DNA of 64,000 bases, taken from contig NZ_JAPZSV010000012.1 of assembly GCF_027532185.1 (NCBI RefSeq), forward strand, positions 1 to 64,000. The letters are read 5' to 3'. The DNA comes from Hylemonella sp. (GTDB taxonomy: Bacteria; Pseudomonadota; Gammaproteobacteria; Burkholderiales; Burkholderiaceae_C). A model generated the notes under the pieces. The model was not told the DNA's origin and made no database searches. It saw nothing but the letters and a program-made list of their open reading frames with translations. The position numbers and the translations under genes are program-made. Positions 44,773 to 54,846 of the stretch are shown here, piece after piece; position 1 is the stretch's first letter, and every line of letters starts with the position of its first letter.

Positions 44773-46509
44773 ATGAACCAGTTCAAGATCTCGACGCGTC
44801 TGTGGTTGCTCATCACCGTCCTCTCCATCCTGCTGGCCATCGTCGGCTTTCTGGGGCTGTACGCCACGAGCCAAGCAAACGAGGGCATGCGCACCTCCTA
44901 TGAAGATCGCATGGTCCCATTGGGGCAGCTCGGCGAGATCAATTACCTGCTCAACCGCAACCGCATCCTTGTGATGGACATGCTACTGAACCCAGATCCG
45001 TCGAATGTCCAAAGGCGCAGCCGGGAAGTACGCGAAAACATCACGAAACGCATGGAGATATGGCAACAGTACGTGGCCACCCAACTGACGTCTGAAGAGG
45101 AAAAGCTGGCGCGGGCTTTCAACGAACGGGTGGAGGACTACACGCGAAACGGCGTGCTCCCGGTGGTGGATGCATTGCTGACGGGCAACCCCGAGGCCGG
45201 GGACAAGGCCTACCGTGACGGCCTGAGCCCACGCGCACCGCCGGTCCGGGAGACCATCAATGCGCTGATCAAGCTGCAGTTGGATGTCGCAAAGATGGAA
45301 TACGACCGGGCGGTCGAGCGCTACAACCGTTTGCGAGGCCTGTCCGTCACGGCCATCGTGCTGGGAATTCTGGCGGCGGTGGTCTTCGGCTACTTTCTGA
45401 TTCGCAGCGTCTCGGTCGCGCTTGAGCATGCCGTGGAGGTGTCGTCGGCCGTCGCCCAGGGTAATCTGACGACCACGATCCGTCAGGACGGGCGTGACGA
45501 GGTCAGCCTTGTGCTGCAGAGCCTGGCCACGATGCAGGGCAATCTGGGACAGATCGTGACGCGCGTGCGCCAGGGCAGCGATTCGGTGTCTACCGCCAGC
45601 ACCGAGATTGCCCAGGGCAACCAGGACCTGAGCGCGCGTACCGAGAAGCAGGCCAGCGCGCTGGAAGAGACCGCAGCGTCAATGGAGGAGCTGGCCTCCA
45701 CCGTCAAGCAGAACGCCGACAATGCGCGCCAGGCCAACCAGCTCGCGCAGAGCGCCAGCACCGTGGCCGTGCAAGGTGGACAGGTCGTGGCGCAGGTGGT
45801 GGACACCATGCATGGCATCAGCGCGTCGAGCAAGAAGATCGCCGACATCATCAGCGTGATCGACGGCATTGCCTTCCAGACCAATATCCTGGCACTCAAC
45901 GCCGCCGTGGAAGCCGCACGCGCGGGTGAGCAGGGCCGCGGCTTTGCCGTGGTGGCCGGCGAGGTGCGCACCCTGGCCAGTCGCAGCGCCGAGGCCGCCA
46001 AAGAGATCAAGCAGCTCATCACCGACAGCGTGGGCCGCGTCGAGCTAGGCAGTTCGCAGGTGGAACAGGCCGGCCGGACCATGAGCGAGGTGGTGGCCAG
46101 CATCCGGCGCGTGACCGACATCATGGGCGAGATCAGCGCCGCCAGCACCGAACAGAGCCAAGGCGTGGCGCAGATTGGCGAGGCGGTGCAGCAGATGGAC
46201 CAGGTCACGCAGCAGAACGCGGCGCTGGTGGAGGAGATGGCCGCCGCCGCCAGCAGCTTGCGCAGCCAGGCGCAGGAGCTGGTGCAGGTGGTCTCTGTCT
46301 TCCGCGTGGCCGAAGGCCAGGCCGCCCCGCGTGCCAGCGCGGCCCCGGTGACTCAGGCTGCCGTCCCGCAGCGGCCCGCCGCTGCCAGCGCGCCGGCCCG
46401 CCTGCCGGCGCGACCGGCCCCCCCGGCCGCGCGGCCGGCGCCGCCGCCCCAGAAACCCAGCGCACCCGCCACGGCCAAAGGCGCGGATGACGACTGGGAA
46501 AGCTTCTGA
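44773..46509 (+). CDS. Methyl-accepting chemotaxis protein
   Basis: A 578-aa membrane chemoreceptor. It has a first membrane segment at about 9-30, a four-helix-bundle sensor domain, a second segment at about 190-212, a HAMP domain, and a methylated signalling domain with the kinase-control tip [20 protein letters not shown] (about 368). A Pro/Ala-rich linker ends in DDDWESF, close to the NWETF pentapeptide that tethers CheR and CheB. It is not beside the flagellar block; the ligand is unknown. Confidence 0.95.
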   Translation: MNQFKISTRLWLLITVLSILLAIVGFLGLYATSQANEGMRTSYEDRMVPLGQLGEINYLLNRNRILVMDMLLNPDPSNVQRRSREVRENITKRMEIWQQYVATQLTSEEEKLARAFNERVEDYTRNGVLPVVDALLTGNPEAGDKAYRDGLSPRAPPVRETINALIKLQLDVAKMEYDRAVERYNRLRGLSVTAIVLGILAAVVFGYFLIRSVSVALEHAVEVSSAVAQGNLTTTIRQDGRDEVSLVLQSLATMQGNLGQIVTRVRQGSDSVSTASTEIAQGNQDLSARTEKQASALEETAASMEELASTVKQNADNARQANQLAQSASTVAVQGGQVVAQVVDTMHGISASSKKIADIISVIDGIAFQTNILALNAAVEAARAGEQGRGFAVVAGEVRTLASRSAEAAKEIKQLITDSVGRVELGSSQVEQAGRTMSEVVASIRRVTDIMGEISAASTEQSQGVAQIGEAVQQMDQVTQQNAALVEEMAAAASSLRSQAQELVQVVSVFRVAEGQAAPRASAAPVTQAAVPQRPAAASAPARLPARPAPPAARPAPPPQKPSAPATAKGADDDWESF

Positions 46510-46515
46510 GGGGCT

Positions 46516-46983
46516 TCAGCGCCGCCGCAGGCTGAGGCCGCCGCTCAGCAACCAGGGCACCGTGCACAGCAGACCACGGAGCAGGCGCAGCAAGGCGCGA
46601 CCGGTCAGGCGGGCCGACTGCCAGAACTCGGACCAGGCCTGCGCCAGCGGCAGCGCTCGCGGCGTCACCGGCAAGGACTCGCTGGCCGGTGCCGGCACCC
46701 ATTCGAACCACAGGGGCGTCGGGTCCAGCGACTCGAACACCAGATGGCGCCCCGCGCCCACACGCAGCTGCTCACCGGCACACAGGAAGTGGTCGCCCGC
46801 CTCGTCCCGGTGCCCGCCGGGCCACAGGTCCAGCGTGACCCAGGCACGACCTCGGGTGATGCGCAGCAGGCCTGCGCCGCGCGGGTAGAGGCTGAGCGCG
46901 CGGCCCGGGGTGAGCTGCCAGCTGCCGGCGACGGCGCCAGCCTCCTGCGATTGATGCAATTTTGTATCTCTTGAAGACGCCAT
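46516..46983 (-). CDS. DUF2917-domain protein
   Basis: A 155-aa protein whose first 100 residues fit DUF2917 (LTPGRALSLYPRGAGLLRIT, RAWVTLDLWPGG, HFLCAGEQLRVGAGR), a small cupin-like beta domain. The C terminus is helical and Arg-rich. It is convergent with the chemoreceptor gene and divergent from a LysR gene, so the LysR protein may regulate it. Function is unknown. Confidence 0.75.
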   Translation of the reverse strand: MASSRDTKLHQSQEAGAVAGSWQLTPGRALSLYPRGAGLLRITRGRAWVTLDLWPGGHRDEAGDHFLCAGEQLRVGAGRHLVFESLDPTPLWFEWVPAPASESLPVTPRALPLAQAWSEFWQSARLTGRALLRLLRGLLCTVPWLLSGGLSLRRR

Positions 46984-47099
46984 TGCAGACTCCGGATGGG
47001 TAGTTCGGCACTTGATCTTCGGTGAATCCCCCTTCTGCGTCTAATGAATTCGGGGTACGCTACTGATTCCTTTTGCGCATCAATCAAACCCTGCCCGGT

Positions 47100-48095
47100 A
47101 TGCCCATCTCCAGCCCCGACTCCCTGCTCCGCACCCGCCCCATCGGCGTGGGCCAGCTGCGTGCCTTTGGCGCCGTGGCACGTCATCTGAACTTCCGCGC
47201 CGCTGCCGAGGAGCTGGCGCTCACGCAGAGCGCGGTGACGCGACAGATCCAGGCGCTGGAGGAGGAGGTGGGGGTGCTGCTCTTCCTGCGCCACACGCGC
47301 GCGGTCGAGCTCACATCGGCGGGGGCGCAGCTGCTGCAGGCCGTGCTGCCCTCGCTGGAACGCATCGACGCGGCGGTGCAGCAGATCCGGCGCAGCGCGG
47401 GACGCAAAAGCGTGGCCATCAGCACCTGGGCCTCCTTCGCCTCCATGTGGTTGATCCCGCGGCTCGAAGCCTTCCAGAGCGCGCACCCGGACATCGACAT
47501 CCGCATCGATGCGTCCGACGCGCTGGTGGATCTGGAGACCTCGGATGTGGACCTGGTGCTGCGCTACACCTACGCCAGTCAGGTGCCGTCCCATGCCGTG
47601 CCGCTGTTCGGCGAGCAGCTCACGCCTGTGGCCAGCCCCTGGCTGCTCAAGAACGGGCGACCGCTGCAGCGCGCCGAGGACCTGGCGCACTACACGCTGA
47701 TCGAGGCCTACGAACCCCAGCACAGCCAGGCCATGACCTGGCTGACCTGGCGTCACTGGCTGGGCGTGCACCAGCACAAGAAGCTCGAACCCAAACGCTG
47801 GCTCTACTTCGGCTATGCCTATCAGATCGCGCAGGCCGCCCTGGCCGGCCAGGGTGTCGCGCTCACGCGCATGCCGCTGGTGGCCGACAGCCTGGCCAGC
47901 GGCGATCTGGTCGAAGTACTGCCCGGCATGCGCCTGGGCTCACCCATGTCCTACTGGCTGATCGTGGCCACACGCAGCAGCGCGCGTCCCGAGGTGCAGG
48001 CCTTCTGCGCCTGGCTCACGGCCCAGGCCGCGCTCACGCGCGCGGCCATCGGCGAAGCGAAACCCGATGCATCAAAGCGGGTCCAGAAATCCTAG
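47100..48095 (+). CDS. LysR-family transcriptional regulator (GcvA-like)
   Basis: A 331-aa LysR protein. The N-terminal HTH (LRAFGAVARHLNFRAAAEEL, then ALTQSAVTRQIQALEEEVGV) is followed by an effector-binding domain with TLIEAYEPQHSQAMTWLTW, typical of the GcvA subgroup. It is divergent from DUF2917. The last codons (SKRVQKS) lie in the left arm of a downstream inverted repeat, so the C terminus may have been extended or changed by that repeat. An in-frame start exists at 47073. Confidence 0.9.
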   Translation: MPISSPDSLLRTRPIGVGQLRAFGAVARHLNFRAAAEELALTQSAVTRQIQALEEEVGVLLFLRHTRAVELTSAGAQLLQAVLPSLERIDAAVQQIRRSAGRKSVAISTWASFASMWLIPRLEAFQSAHPDIDIRIDASDALVDLETSDVDLVLRYTYASQVPSHAVPLFGEQLTPVASPWLLKNGRPLQRAEDLAHYTLIEAYEPQHSQAMTWLTWRHWLGVHQHKKLEPKRWLYFGYAYQIAQAALAGQGVALTRMPLVADSLASGDLVEVLPGMRLGSPMSYWLIVATRSSARPEVQAFCAWLTAQAALTRAAIGEAKPDASKRVQKS

Positions 48096-48277
48096 CGAGC
48101 AACCCAAGCGCAAGGCGGACGGAGCGCAGGAACCGGAACGTGCTTCAGGTACGTGAGGATTCCGACCACGCAGTTACTATGAGGCTAATTTTCGCTTGCG
48201 AACGTTAAGCGCAGCGGCCAGCACCAGCACCGCCCAACACCGCGATTGGTCTGCGCAGTAGATTGCTAGACCCGCTT
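48075..48277. repeat. Imperfect inverted-repeat unit between LysR and PilZ genes
   Basis: Arms 48075-48092 and 48260-48277 match in 15 of 18 positions (both carry AAGCGGGTC). The interior has small hairpins (GGAACCGGAACGTGC facing GTACGTGAGGATTCC; TTCGC-TT-GCGAA). The left arm encodes the end of LysR, and the right arm touches the PilZ stop. It looks like a dispersed intergenic repeat; other copies cannot be checked here. Confidence 0.45.
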
Positions 48278-48717
48278 CAGGCCGCAGCACCCACCAGGAC
48301 CGAGAGCTCGCGCACCAGCAAGGCCGGGTCCTGCGAGTTGCGCTCGATCAGCTGGCGCAGGTGCGTCATGCTGTCGAGGTCGATGTGCAGGCACTGCAGA
48401 CCCAGCTGGCTGCCCTGCACGCGCGTGACCCCCACGTCCATCGCGATGAAAGTGGTGGACGACAGCAGCAGACGCAGGCGCCCGCGTGCCCCCACGGGAC
48501 AGGGCAGCACCGCTCCCATGTCGACCAGCGCCCCCTTGAGTGACACGTCCAGCACCTGGACTTCTCGCATGTAGCCCGCGAGCGTGAGTCGGGCCGGTGC
48601 CTGGAAGACCGAGCGTAGGAAGCGCCGGTAGGCGAGGGATCGGTCCAGCACCGGCACCACGTCGATCACGTCGTTGGGCTCGGGGCGGGTGGCGAATTTC
48701 TTCCAGGTCTTGAACAT
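48277..48717 (-). CDS. PilZ-domain c-di-GMP receptor
   Basis: A 146-aa PilZ protein. The two ligand motifs are present: RRFLR (RxxxR) at about residue 31 and DVSLKG (DxSxxG) at about 57. After the barrel comes a helical tail, LDSMTHLRQLIERNSQDPAL, shared almost exactly with the PilZ protein at 63098. The start at 48717 is chosen because homology begins there; the long upstream extension of the frame has none. The large GGDEF-EAL gene is divergent from it. Confidence 0.88.
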   Translation of the reverse strand: MFKTWKKFATRPEPNDVIDVVPVLDRSLAYRRFLRSVFQAPARLTLAGYMREVQVLDVSLKGALVDMGAVLPCPVGARGRLRLLLSSTTFIAMDVGVTRVQGSQLGLQCLHIDLDSMTHLRQLIERNSQDPALLVRELSVLVGAAA

Positions 48718-49386
48718 GGTGCGTCGCCTTTCTTTGTGGTGCTGGCCGTGTCGCGCTATCGCAGTTGCTAAGGACTGATTGTCCAGGCCACAAGCCAGCA
48801 GACAACAGAAAACGCGCGTACAAAACAGAGAAAAATCAGGCACTTGCATGCGCCTCACGCCATGCCGTGCGCTTAGGGACGACACTTGAGAAAGTGCTTG
48901 AAGTGTGGCGTGTGTTGAGCACAACACTCGCTGCGTGGGGACTTGCTTCAGGCCCGTGAACCGCTTAGGCGGCACGCTTGAGTGCGTGGCACAGCGACGC
49001 AGGCCAGAACGCTCTCTGGACCGCCGCCCCTCGGACCGTCGATGTCCAAGACAGGACCGATGAGAACCCTCGTGGATGTGTGGTGACGCGGCGTGTCTTG
49101 AAGCCCGCGCCCTGCAGCCTGCGGCTCGGGAAACCTCGGAACGCGGCGGGATCAGCTCCTGCACGTCGGCAGAAAGTCACACGCAATACAACGCATCCCC
49201 CCGCCGCACTGACATTCGTATTAGACTGGATTCGGGAGAGTCAGGCTGGATCAGCGATCGGCAGTAAGCCGCTGCCATGGACCTCGGCGGAGGATGGGTC
49301 GAACCGGACAGGCGCTGTCGCCTGCATGCGCTCGCGCACTGTCCCCGTCGCGCCATGCGCACGCATCCAGCGAATTCGAGCTGCGC
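48718..49386. other. 669-bp region without a convincing gene
   Basis: No supported coding sequence. It holds several short hairpins, for example GTGTTG-AGCA-CAACAC near 48914, and repeated CTTGAG/CACTT-type words near 48891-48990. It separates a PilZ gene from a divergent GGDEF-EAL gene and must contain both promoters. An RNA gene cannot be excluded. Confidence 0.5.
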
Positions 49387-52300
49387 ATGAGAGCTGCATT
49401 TCCCGTGTCAGAGGCCCCGAACCCGAGAGGGGCGGGGTTGGTCTTTTTGGTCCTGATCGGCGCCGGGCTGGCTGGCAACTATTTCAAGTTCCCGATCTTT
49501 CTCAATGTCGAGTTCCTGTTCGGCAGCATCTTTGCGATGCTTGCGCTGCAGCTGTTCGGCCCGGTGCGGGGCGTGCTGGCCGCTCTGCTGATCAGCAGCA
49601 TCACCTGGTCTTTTTGGAACCATCCCTACGCCATCGTCATCATGACCGCCGAGGTGGGGGTCGCCGCGCTGCTGATGCAGCGCCTACGCATCAGCCTGGT
49701 GCTGGCGGTGTCGGCCTACTGGCTGCTGATCGGCATGCCGCTGGTCTACCTGTTCTACCACCAGGTGATGAACCTGTCCTTGGACATCGCCCTGGTGACC
49801 ATGATCAAGCAGGCGGTCAACGGCATCACCAACGCCCTGCTGGCCCGGCTGGTCTACATCGGCTATTCGCTCTACAGCCGACAGGCGCTGGTCACACTGC
49901 GGGAGATGCTGCACAACGCCTTCGTGCTCGCGGTGCTGGCGCCCATGCTCTTCCTGCTGGCCTATGACAGCGGCAAGGACCTGAAGAACGCCCAGGAACT
50001 GGCACGCGTCAACCTGGGCCAGGAAAGCCAGCGCCTGGGCGCGCAACTCGACATCTGGGTGCGCAGCCGTGCGGCTGTGGTCAGCACGCTGGCCGACACG
50101 GCCGCCAAGAGCTCAGCCGCTGCGATGCAGCCGCGGCTGGAGCAGGCACACGCCTCGGATCCCAACTTCCTGCGCATGGGATTGCTGGACGCCAACGCCC
50201 GCACGGCGGCCTACTCTCCGCTACGCGACGACAGCGGCAAGAGCAACCTGGGCGTGGACTTTTCCGACCGCCCCTACCTGCCGCGGCTCAAGCAAACCCT
50301 GCGCCCCACGCTGTCCGAGGTGGTTCCCTCCCGGCTCGACCGCGCCGCCGCGCCCATCACCGTCATGCTCGCGCCCGTGCTGTCCGGCGGGCGCTACCAG
50401 GGCGCCATCGCGGGCGTCCTCAATCTGGCGCAGCTGTCGGAGATCATCCGCACCGATGTGGCACCGGAAAACATCATGCACACGCTGATCGACCGCAATG
50501 GCAACGTCATCCTCAGCAGCCGCCCCGACCAGGCCGTCGCCCGGCCCTATGTACGCGGCCCGGGTGAGCTGACGCCCCTGGACGACAAGGTGAGCCAGTG
50601 GATGCCGGAGCTGCCTCATACCCGCCATCTCTACGACCGCTGGCGCCAGTCGACCTACATCAGCGAAACCGCCGTGGGGGACTTGGCGGAATGGCGCCTG
50701 GTGCTGGAGCAGCCGATTGCGCCGATCCAGCGCACGCTCAGCCAGGCGGCCGCCCAGCGCCTGACCATGCTGCTCGGCATGCTGATGCTGGCCGTCCTGA
50801 TGGCCGAGCTGTTCAGCCGTCGCATCGCCGCCAACATCGAGGCGCTGCGCGAGATCACCCGGGACCTGCCGTCCCGACTGGCCGCGGGCAGCAGCGTGAC
50901 CTGGCCGCGCAGCAGCGTGATCGAGACCGACATGCTGGTGGCCCATCTGCGCGCGATGGCCGGGTCACTGACCGAGGAGTTCGAGCGCACGCGGCGTCTG
51001 AACGCCTCCCTGGAGGAACGGGTGCAGGAGCGCACCCGTGCGCTGGAAAAACTCAACCGCGACTTCGGCACCTTGCTGGACAACACCACAGAGGTTCTCT
51101 TCTTCAAGGATGCCGAGATGCGCATGCTCTTCTGCAGCCAGTCCATGGCCCGCAGCGTGGGCTGCCAGAGCTGGCGCGATCTGATCGGCAAGAGCACGCA
51201 GGAGATCTTCGCACCGGAGGAGGCCCGCGTCATCGATGCGGAAGACCAGCGCATCATGAGCACGGGGCAACCCCTGCTGGACCAGGTTCGTCAGCGGATC
51301 AACGCGCAGGACGGGGCCCGCTGGATCAGTTCCAGCAAATGGCCCATCCTTGACAGCCAGGGCCAGGTGGTCGGTCTCTTCGGCATCCACCGCGACATCA
51401 CCCAGAGCAAGCAGGCGCAGGACGAACTGCTGATTGCCGCCACGGCCTTCGAATCGCAGGAGGGCATCTTCGTGACCGATGCGCGGCAGGTGATTCTGCG
51501 GGTCAACCGGGCCTTCACGGAGATCACCGGCTACGCGGCAACGGAAGCCATCGGTGTACAGCCCGACACCCTGCTCTCATCCAGCCGGCACGACGATGCC
51601 TTCGTGCAAGAGCTCTGGCGATCCGTCGCCCTGACCGGTTCCTGGCATGGCGAGTTCTGGGTACGGCGCAAGGACGGTCCGATACATCCGCAGTGGCTGA
51701 CCATCACGTCCGTCAAGAACGCAGAGGGGGTCATCGTCAACTACGTCGGCACGCTCGTGGACATCACGGAACGCAAGGCGGCTGAGGACGAAATCAAGAG
51801 CCTGGCTTTCTACGACCCGCTCACCCAGCTGCCCAATCGCCGCCTGCTGTTGGATCGCCTGCAGCAGGCGGTCGCGGCGCGGGCGCGCAGCGGGATCGAG
51901 GGCGCGCTGCTGTTCATCGACCTGGATCACTTCAAGAACATCAACGATGCGCGCGGTCACGCAGTGGGCGACCGTCTGCTGCAGCTGGTGGCGCAACGTC
52001 TGCAAGCCCTGTTCCGTGCCGAAGACACCGTCGCCCGCATCGGCGGCGACGAGTTCGTGGTGCTGATCCCCGAACTCTCACTTCAGGCGGGCGATGGCGC
52101 ACGGCTCGCGATGCGCATCGCCGAGAAAGTACGTGATGAGCTGCGCCAGTCGATCGAGATCGAGGGCAAGAGCTACCGCTGCGGCGCCAGCATCGGCGTG
52201 ACCTTGATCGACAAGACGGAAAAGACCACCACCGACCTGCTGCGCGAGGCTGACACGGCGATGTACCGGGCCAAGGAGGCCGGGCGCAACCAGGTCGCCT

Positions 52301-53112
52301 TTTTCCAGCCCTCCATGCAGGCCGAGGTGGAAAAACGCATGGCTCTCGAGGAGGCCCTGTCACATGCGCTGGAGCGTGACGAGCTCCGCATGGTGCTGCA
52401 GCCACAGTTCGACGGGAAGGGGCGCACCACGGGCGCCGAGCTGCTGATGCGCTGGCAGCACCCCACGCTGGGTCATGTCCCCCCGTCGGAGTTCATCCCG
52501 CTGGCCGAGGAAATGGGGCTGATCGTGGAGCTCGGCGAGTGGTCGCTGCAACAGGCTTGCCAAACGGCCAGACGCCTTCAGGCACTGGGCAGGGCCACGC
52601 CCCTGTCGGTCAACGTCAGCCCGCGGCAGTTCCGACAGAGTGAATTTGTCCAGCGGATGATCGCCATCCTGGAGCAGAACCAGGCCCCCGCCAGCTCGAT
52701 CATCCTGGAGGTGACCGAGGGCATGCTGATCGAGGACGTGGATGGTGCCATTTCCCGCATGCGGGAGCTGGCCGCTCTGGGTGTCCGCTTCTCGATCGAC
52801 GACTTCGGCACCGGCTACTCGAGTCTGAATTACCTCAAGCGCATGCCACTGTACGAGCTGAAGATCGACAAGAGCTTCATGGAGCGGACGCCGAACGACC
52901 CGAACGACACCGCCATCGTGAAGCTGATCCTGTCTGTTGCCGCCAATCTGGGACTGAAGGTCGTCGCCGAGGGGGTGGAGACACGCAGTCAATCCGACTT
53001 TCTGATTCAGCATGGCTGTGACGCCATGCAGGGTTACCTCCTGGCTCGTCCGATGCCGATCGATGAATGGCTCAACCAGCAGGCGTCCAAAGAGGGCGTG
53101 CTGCCCCCCTAG
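49387..53112 (+). CDS. Membrane PAS-GGDEF-EAL protein (c-di-GMP turnover)
   Basis: A 1241-aa signalling protein. The N-terminal 200 residues form several membrane segments, followed by a periplasmic-type sensor region and another membrane segment at about 460-480. Two PAS domains (about 565-810) precede GGDEF (about 820-975) and EAL (about 985-1235). The GGDEF motif is intact at about 886 and has the inhibitory I-site RAED five residues upstream. The EAL motif reads ELL, while EVTEG, DDFGTGYSSL and KIDKSF are kept, so phosphodiesterase activity is plausible. The ATG at 49387 is preferred to an upstream one at 49294. Net activity is unpredictable. Confidence 0.93.
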   Translation: MRAAFPVSEAPNPRGAGLVFLVLIGAGLAGNYFKFPIFLNVEFLFGSIFAMLALQLFGPVRGVLAALLISSITWSFWNHPYAIVIMTAEVGVAALLMQRLRISLVLAVSAYWLLIGMPLVYLFYHQVMNLSLDIALVTMIKQAVNGITNALLARLVYIGYSLYSRQALVTLREMLHNAFVLAVLAPMLFLLAYDSGKDLKNAQELARVNLGQESQRLGAQLDIWVRSRAAVVSTLADTAAKSSAAAMQPRLEQAHASDPNFLRMGLLDANARTAAYSPLRDDSGKSNLGVDFSDRPYLPRLKQTLRPTLSEVVPSRLDRAAAPITVMLAPVLSGGRYQGAIAGVLNLAQLSEIIRTDVAPENIMHTLIDRNGNVILSSRPDQAVARPYVRGPGELTPLDDKVSQWMPELPHTRHLYDRWRQSTYISETAVGDLAEWRLVLEQPIAPIQRTLSQAAAQRLTMLLGMLMLAVLMAELFSRRIAANIEALREITRDLPSRLAAGSSVTWPRSSVIETDMLVAHLRAMAGSLTEEFERTRRLNASLEERVQERTRALEKLNRDFGTLLDNTTEVLFFKDAEMRMLFCSQSMARSVGCQSWRDLIGKSTQEIFAPEEARVIDAEDQRIMSTGQPLLDQVRQRINAQDGARWISSSKWPILDSQGQVVGLFGIHRDITQSKQAQDELLIAATAFESQEGIFVTDARQVILRVNRAFTEITGYAATEAIGVQPDTLLSSSRHDDAFVQELWRSVALTGSWHGEFWVRRKDGPIHPQWLTITSVKNAEGVIVNYVGTLVDITERKAAEDEIKSLAFYDPLTQLPNRRLLLDRLQQAVAARARSGIEGALLFIDLDHFKNINDARGHAVGDRLLQLVAQRLQALFRAEDTVARIGGDEFVVLIPELSLQAGDGARLAMRIAEKVRDELRQSIEIEGKSYRCGASIGVTLIDKTEKTTTDLLREADTAMYRAKEAGRNQVAFFQPSMQAEVEKRMALEEALSHALERDELRMVLQPQFDGKGRTTGAELLMRWQHPTLGHVPPSEFIPLAEEMGLIVELGEWSLQQACQTARRLQALGRATPLSVNVSPRQFRQSEFVQRMIAILEQNQAPASSIILEVTEGMLIEDVDGAISRMRELAALGVRFSIDDFGTGYSSLNYLKRMPLYELKIDKSFMERTPNDPNDTAIVKLILSVAANLGLKVVAEGVETRSQSDFLIQHGCDAMQGYLLARPMPIDEWLNQQASKEGVLPP

Positions 53113-53157
53113 GCGATCCTGCCATGCATCGACGACGCGGCAGGCGCCGGGCGACGA

Positions 53158-54057
53158 TCAAGCCGATGACCGGCGCGCTTGCCTGAGCTCCACGCGAACC
53201 ACCACGGCGACACCGGCCAGCACCAGCAGCAGCCCGGACACGGCCCCGCCGCCCGCCGGCTCGCCCAAGACCAGCACCGCCAGCCCAAAGGCCACCACCG
53301 GCTCGGCCAGGGCCAGCGTCACGCCCGTGGCCGCGCTGATGTGGCGCAAGGCATGGCTGAACAGCAGGTAAGCCACGCCCGCGGTGAGAAGGCCCACGTA
53401 GAGCACCGCCATCACATCGCTGAGCTGCAGCACTGGCCAGCCGCTGTCCCACGCGGCCAGCGGCAGGGCCAGCACGGCAGCCAGGCCGAAGGCCCAGAGC
53501 GTCACGCGGCCCGCGGGCATGTGGCGCAGCAGTTCGGCATTGAGCAGGGAATAGACGCCCCAGGACAGGCCCGAGAGCAGGCACAGGCCCAGACCCAAAG
53601 GGTCTGCACGCAGGCCGCCCGCCGCACCGGCATGCAGGGACATGAGCACGCCGCCGGCGACGGCCACTGCCGTCCCCAGCCACCAGATCGGTGCCGGCCA
53701 GCGCCGCGTCCACAGTGCCTGCAAGCCACCGGCCCAGACCGGGCCGCTGCCCAAGGCCACGGCCGTGCCCAGTGCCACGCCCGTGAGGCGCACTCCCGCG
53801 AAGAAAGCCAGGTTGTAGACGGCCATGCATAGGCCAGCAGCGAGCACGGGCAGCAGCGGCAGACGGCCTGCAGGCACGGGCGTGCGGTCCAGCCGCGCCC
53901 AGACCACGAAGAAGAGCGCGGCCACAAGCAGGCGCAGGGCGCCAAACCACACAGCCGGCAAGGCCCCCGAGGCCAGGGCCTGCGCCGTACCCGTGGTGCC
54001 CCAGAGCAAGGCCGCCAGCAACACCAGGGCCACGCCCAGGGGAGGATGTTTGTACAT
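53158..54057 (-). CDS. EamA/DMT-family transporter
   Basis: A 299-aa membrane protein with about ten hydrophobic segments and two EamA repeats (LLAALLWGTTGTAQALASG is the first). The start at 54057 begins the first membrane segment; earlier in-frame sequence overlaps the AraC gene. It probably exports a small metabolite. The AraC regulator is upstream on the same strand. Confidence 0.87.
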   Translation of the reverse strand: MYKHPPLGVALVLLAALLWGTTGTAQALASGALPAVWFGALRLLVAALFFVVWARLDRTPVPAGRLPLLPVLAAGLCMAVYNLAFFAGVRLTGVALGTAVALGSGPVWAGGLQALWTRRWPAPIWWLGTAVAVAGGVLMSLHAGAAGGLRADPLGLGLCLLSGLSWGVYSLLNAELLRHMPAGRVTLWAFGLAAVLALPLAAWDSGWPVLQLSDVMAVLYVGLLTAGVAYLLFSHALRHISAATGVTLALAEPVVAFGLAVLVLGEPAGGGAVSGLLLVLAGVAVVVRVELRQARRSSA

Positions 54058-54115
54058 CCCGCCAGCATGAGGGCGCGGGGGCGCGCAACTGTCGAGAAAC
54101 GCTGGAACTACGGGT

Positions 54116-54793
54116 TCAGACCGCGCGACGCAGGGCCCGCGCGCCCAGGCCACGCTCACGCCGCAGCGCATAGGCCAGCGCGCTGGCGCTGGCGTAGCCC
54201 ACCTGCAGGGCCACGGCCTCCAGGCCCAGCCCGCTGCGCAGCAGTTGCTCGGCCCGGTCCAGGCGGCGTGCCCGCACATGGTCGGCCGGTGTCCGCCCCG
54301 TGAGCGCGACAAAGCGCGCATGGAACTGCGGTGCGCTCAGGTGGCACAAGGCCGCCAGGCGTGCCGTGCTCCAGCGCGTGTGCAGCTGGCCGTCCAGCGC
54401 GGCGTCGATGCGCGCCAGATCGATGGGGCGACGCTGCAGCACACCCGCGGCGCTCGCCAGTTCTCCCACGATGTGATCCGCGTCGAGCTGCCCGCGCTGC
54501 GTCTTCCACGAGACCGGCGGCACGAAGCGGCGCGTCCGCTCCAGGCCCGGCAGGGCCGGGCTGTCGATGACGAGCACGCGCGCCGGTGACGCGGCCAGAT
54601 AGGCGTGGGCCACGCCGGGCGGCACCACCAAGGCACAGGCGCCATCGACCCAGGTGGCACGGCCATCGAGTTCGAGTTCCAGCCGCCCGCTCAGGCCCAC
54701 GAGCACCTGGGCATAGGCGTGCGCGTGCGCGGCGTACGCACCGGCATAGCGGCGCAGTGTGGCCGTGGGCTGCAGAGGCTGGGCATGGGACAT
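54116..54793 (-). CDS. AraC-family transcriptional regulator
   Basis: A 225-aa protein: an N-terminal cupin-like domain (GLSGRLELELDGRATWVDGA, VVPPGVAHAYL) and a C-terminal double HTH (LAALCHLSAPQFHARFVALT; LEAVALQVGYASASALAYAL). It lies 58 nt upstream of the transporter on the same strand, so it probably regulates that gene. Confidence 0.88.
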   Translation of the reverse strand: MSHAQPLQPTATLRRYAGAYAAHAHAYAQVLVGLSGRLELELDGRATWVDGACALVVPPGVAHAYLAASPARVLVIDSPALPGLERTRRFVPPVSWKTQRGQLDADHIVGELASAAGVLQRRPIDLARIDAALDGQLHTRWSTARLAALCHLSAPQFHARFVALTGRTPADHVRARRLDRAEQLLRSGLGLEAVALQVGYASASALAYALRRERGLGARALRRAV

Positions 54794-54846
54794 GCCGAAA
54801 TTCTAGGCAGATCGCCAAGGCCGTACTTTTCAGGTCCAATACGCGC

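Noticed and set aside
48718-49164. N-terminal extension of the PilZ frame to about 295 residues
   Set aside because: The added sequence has no homology and unusual composition; PilZ homology starts at 48717.
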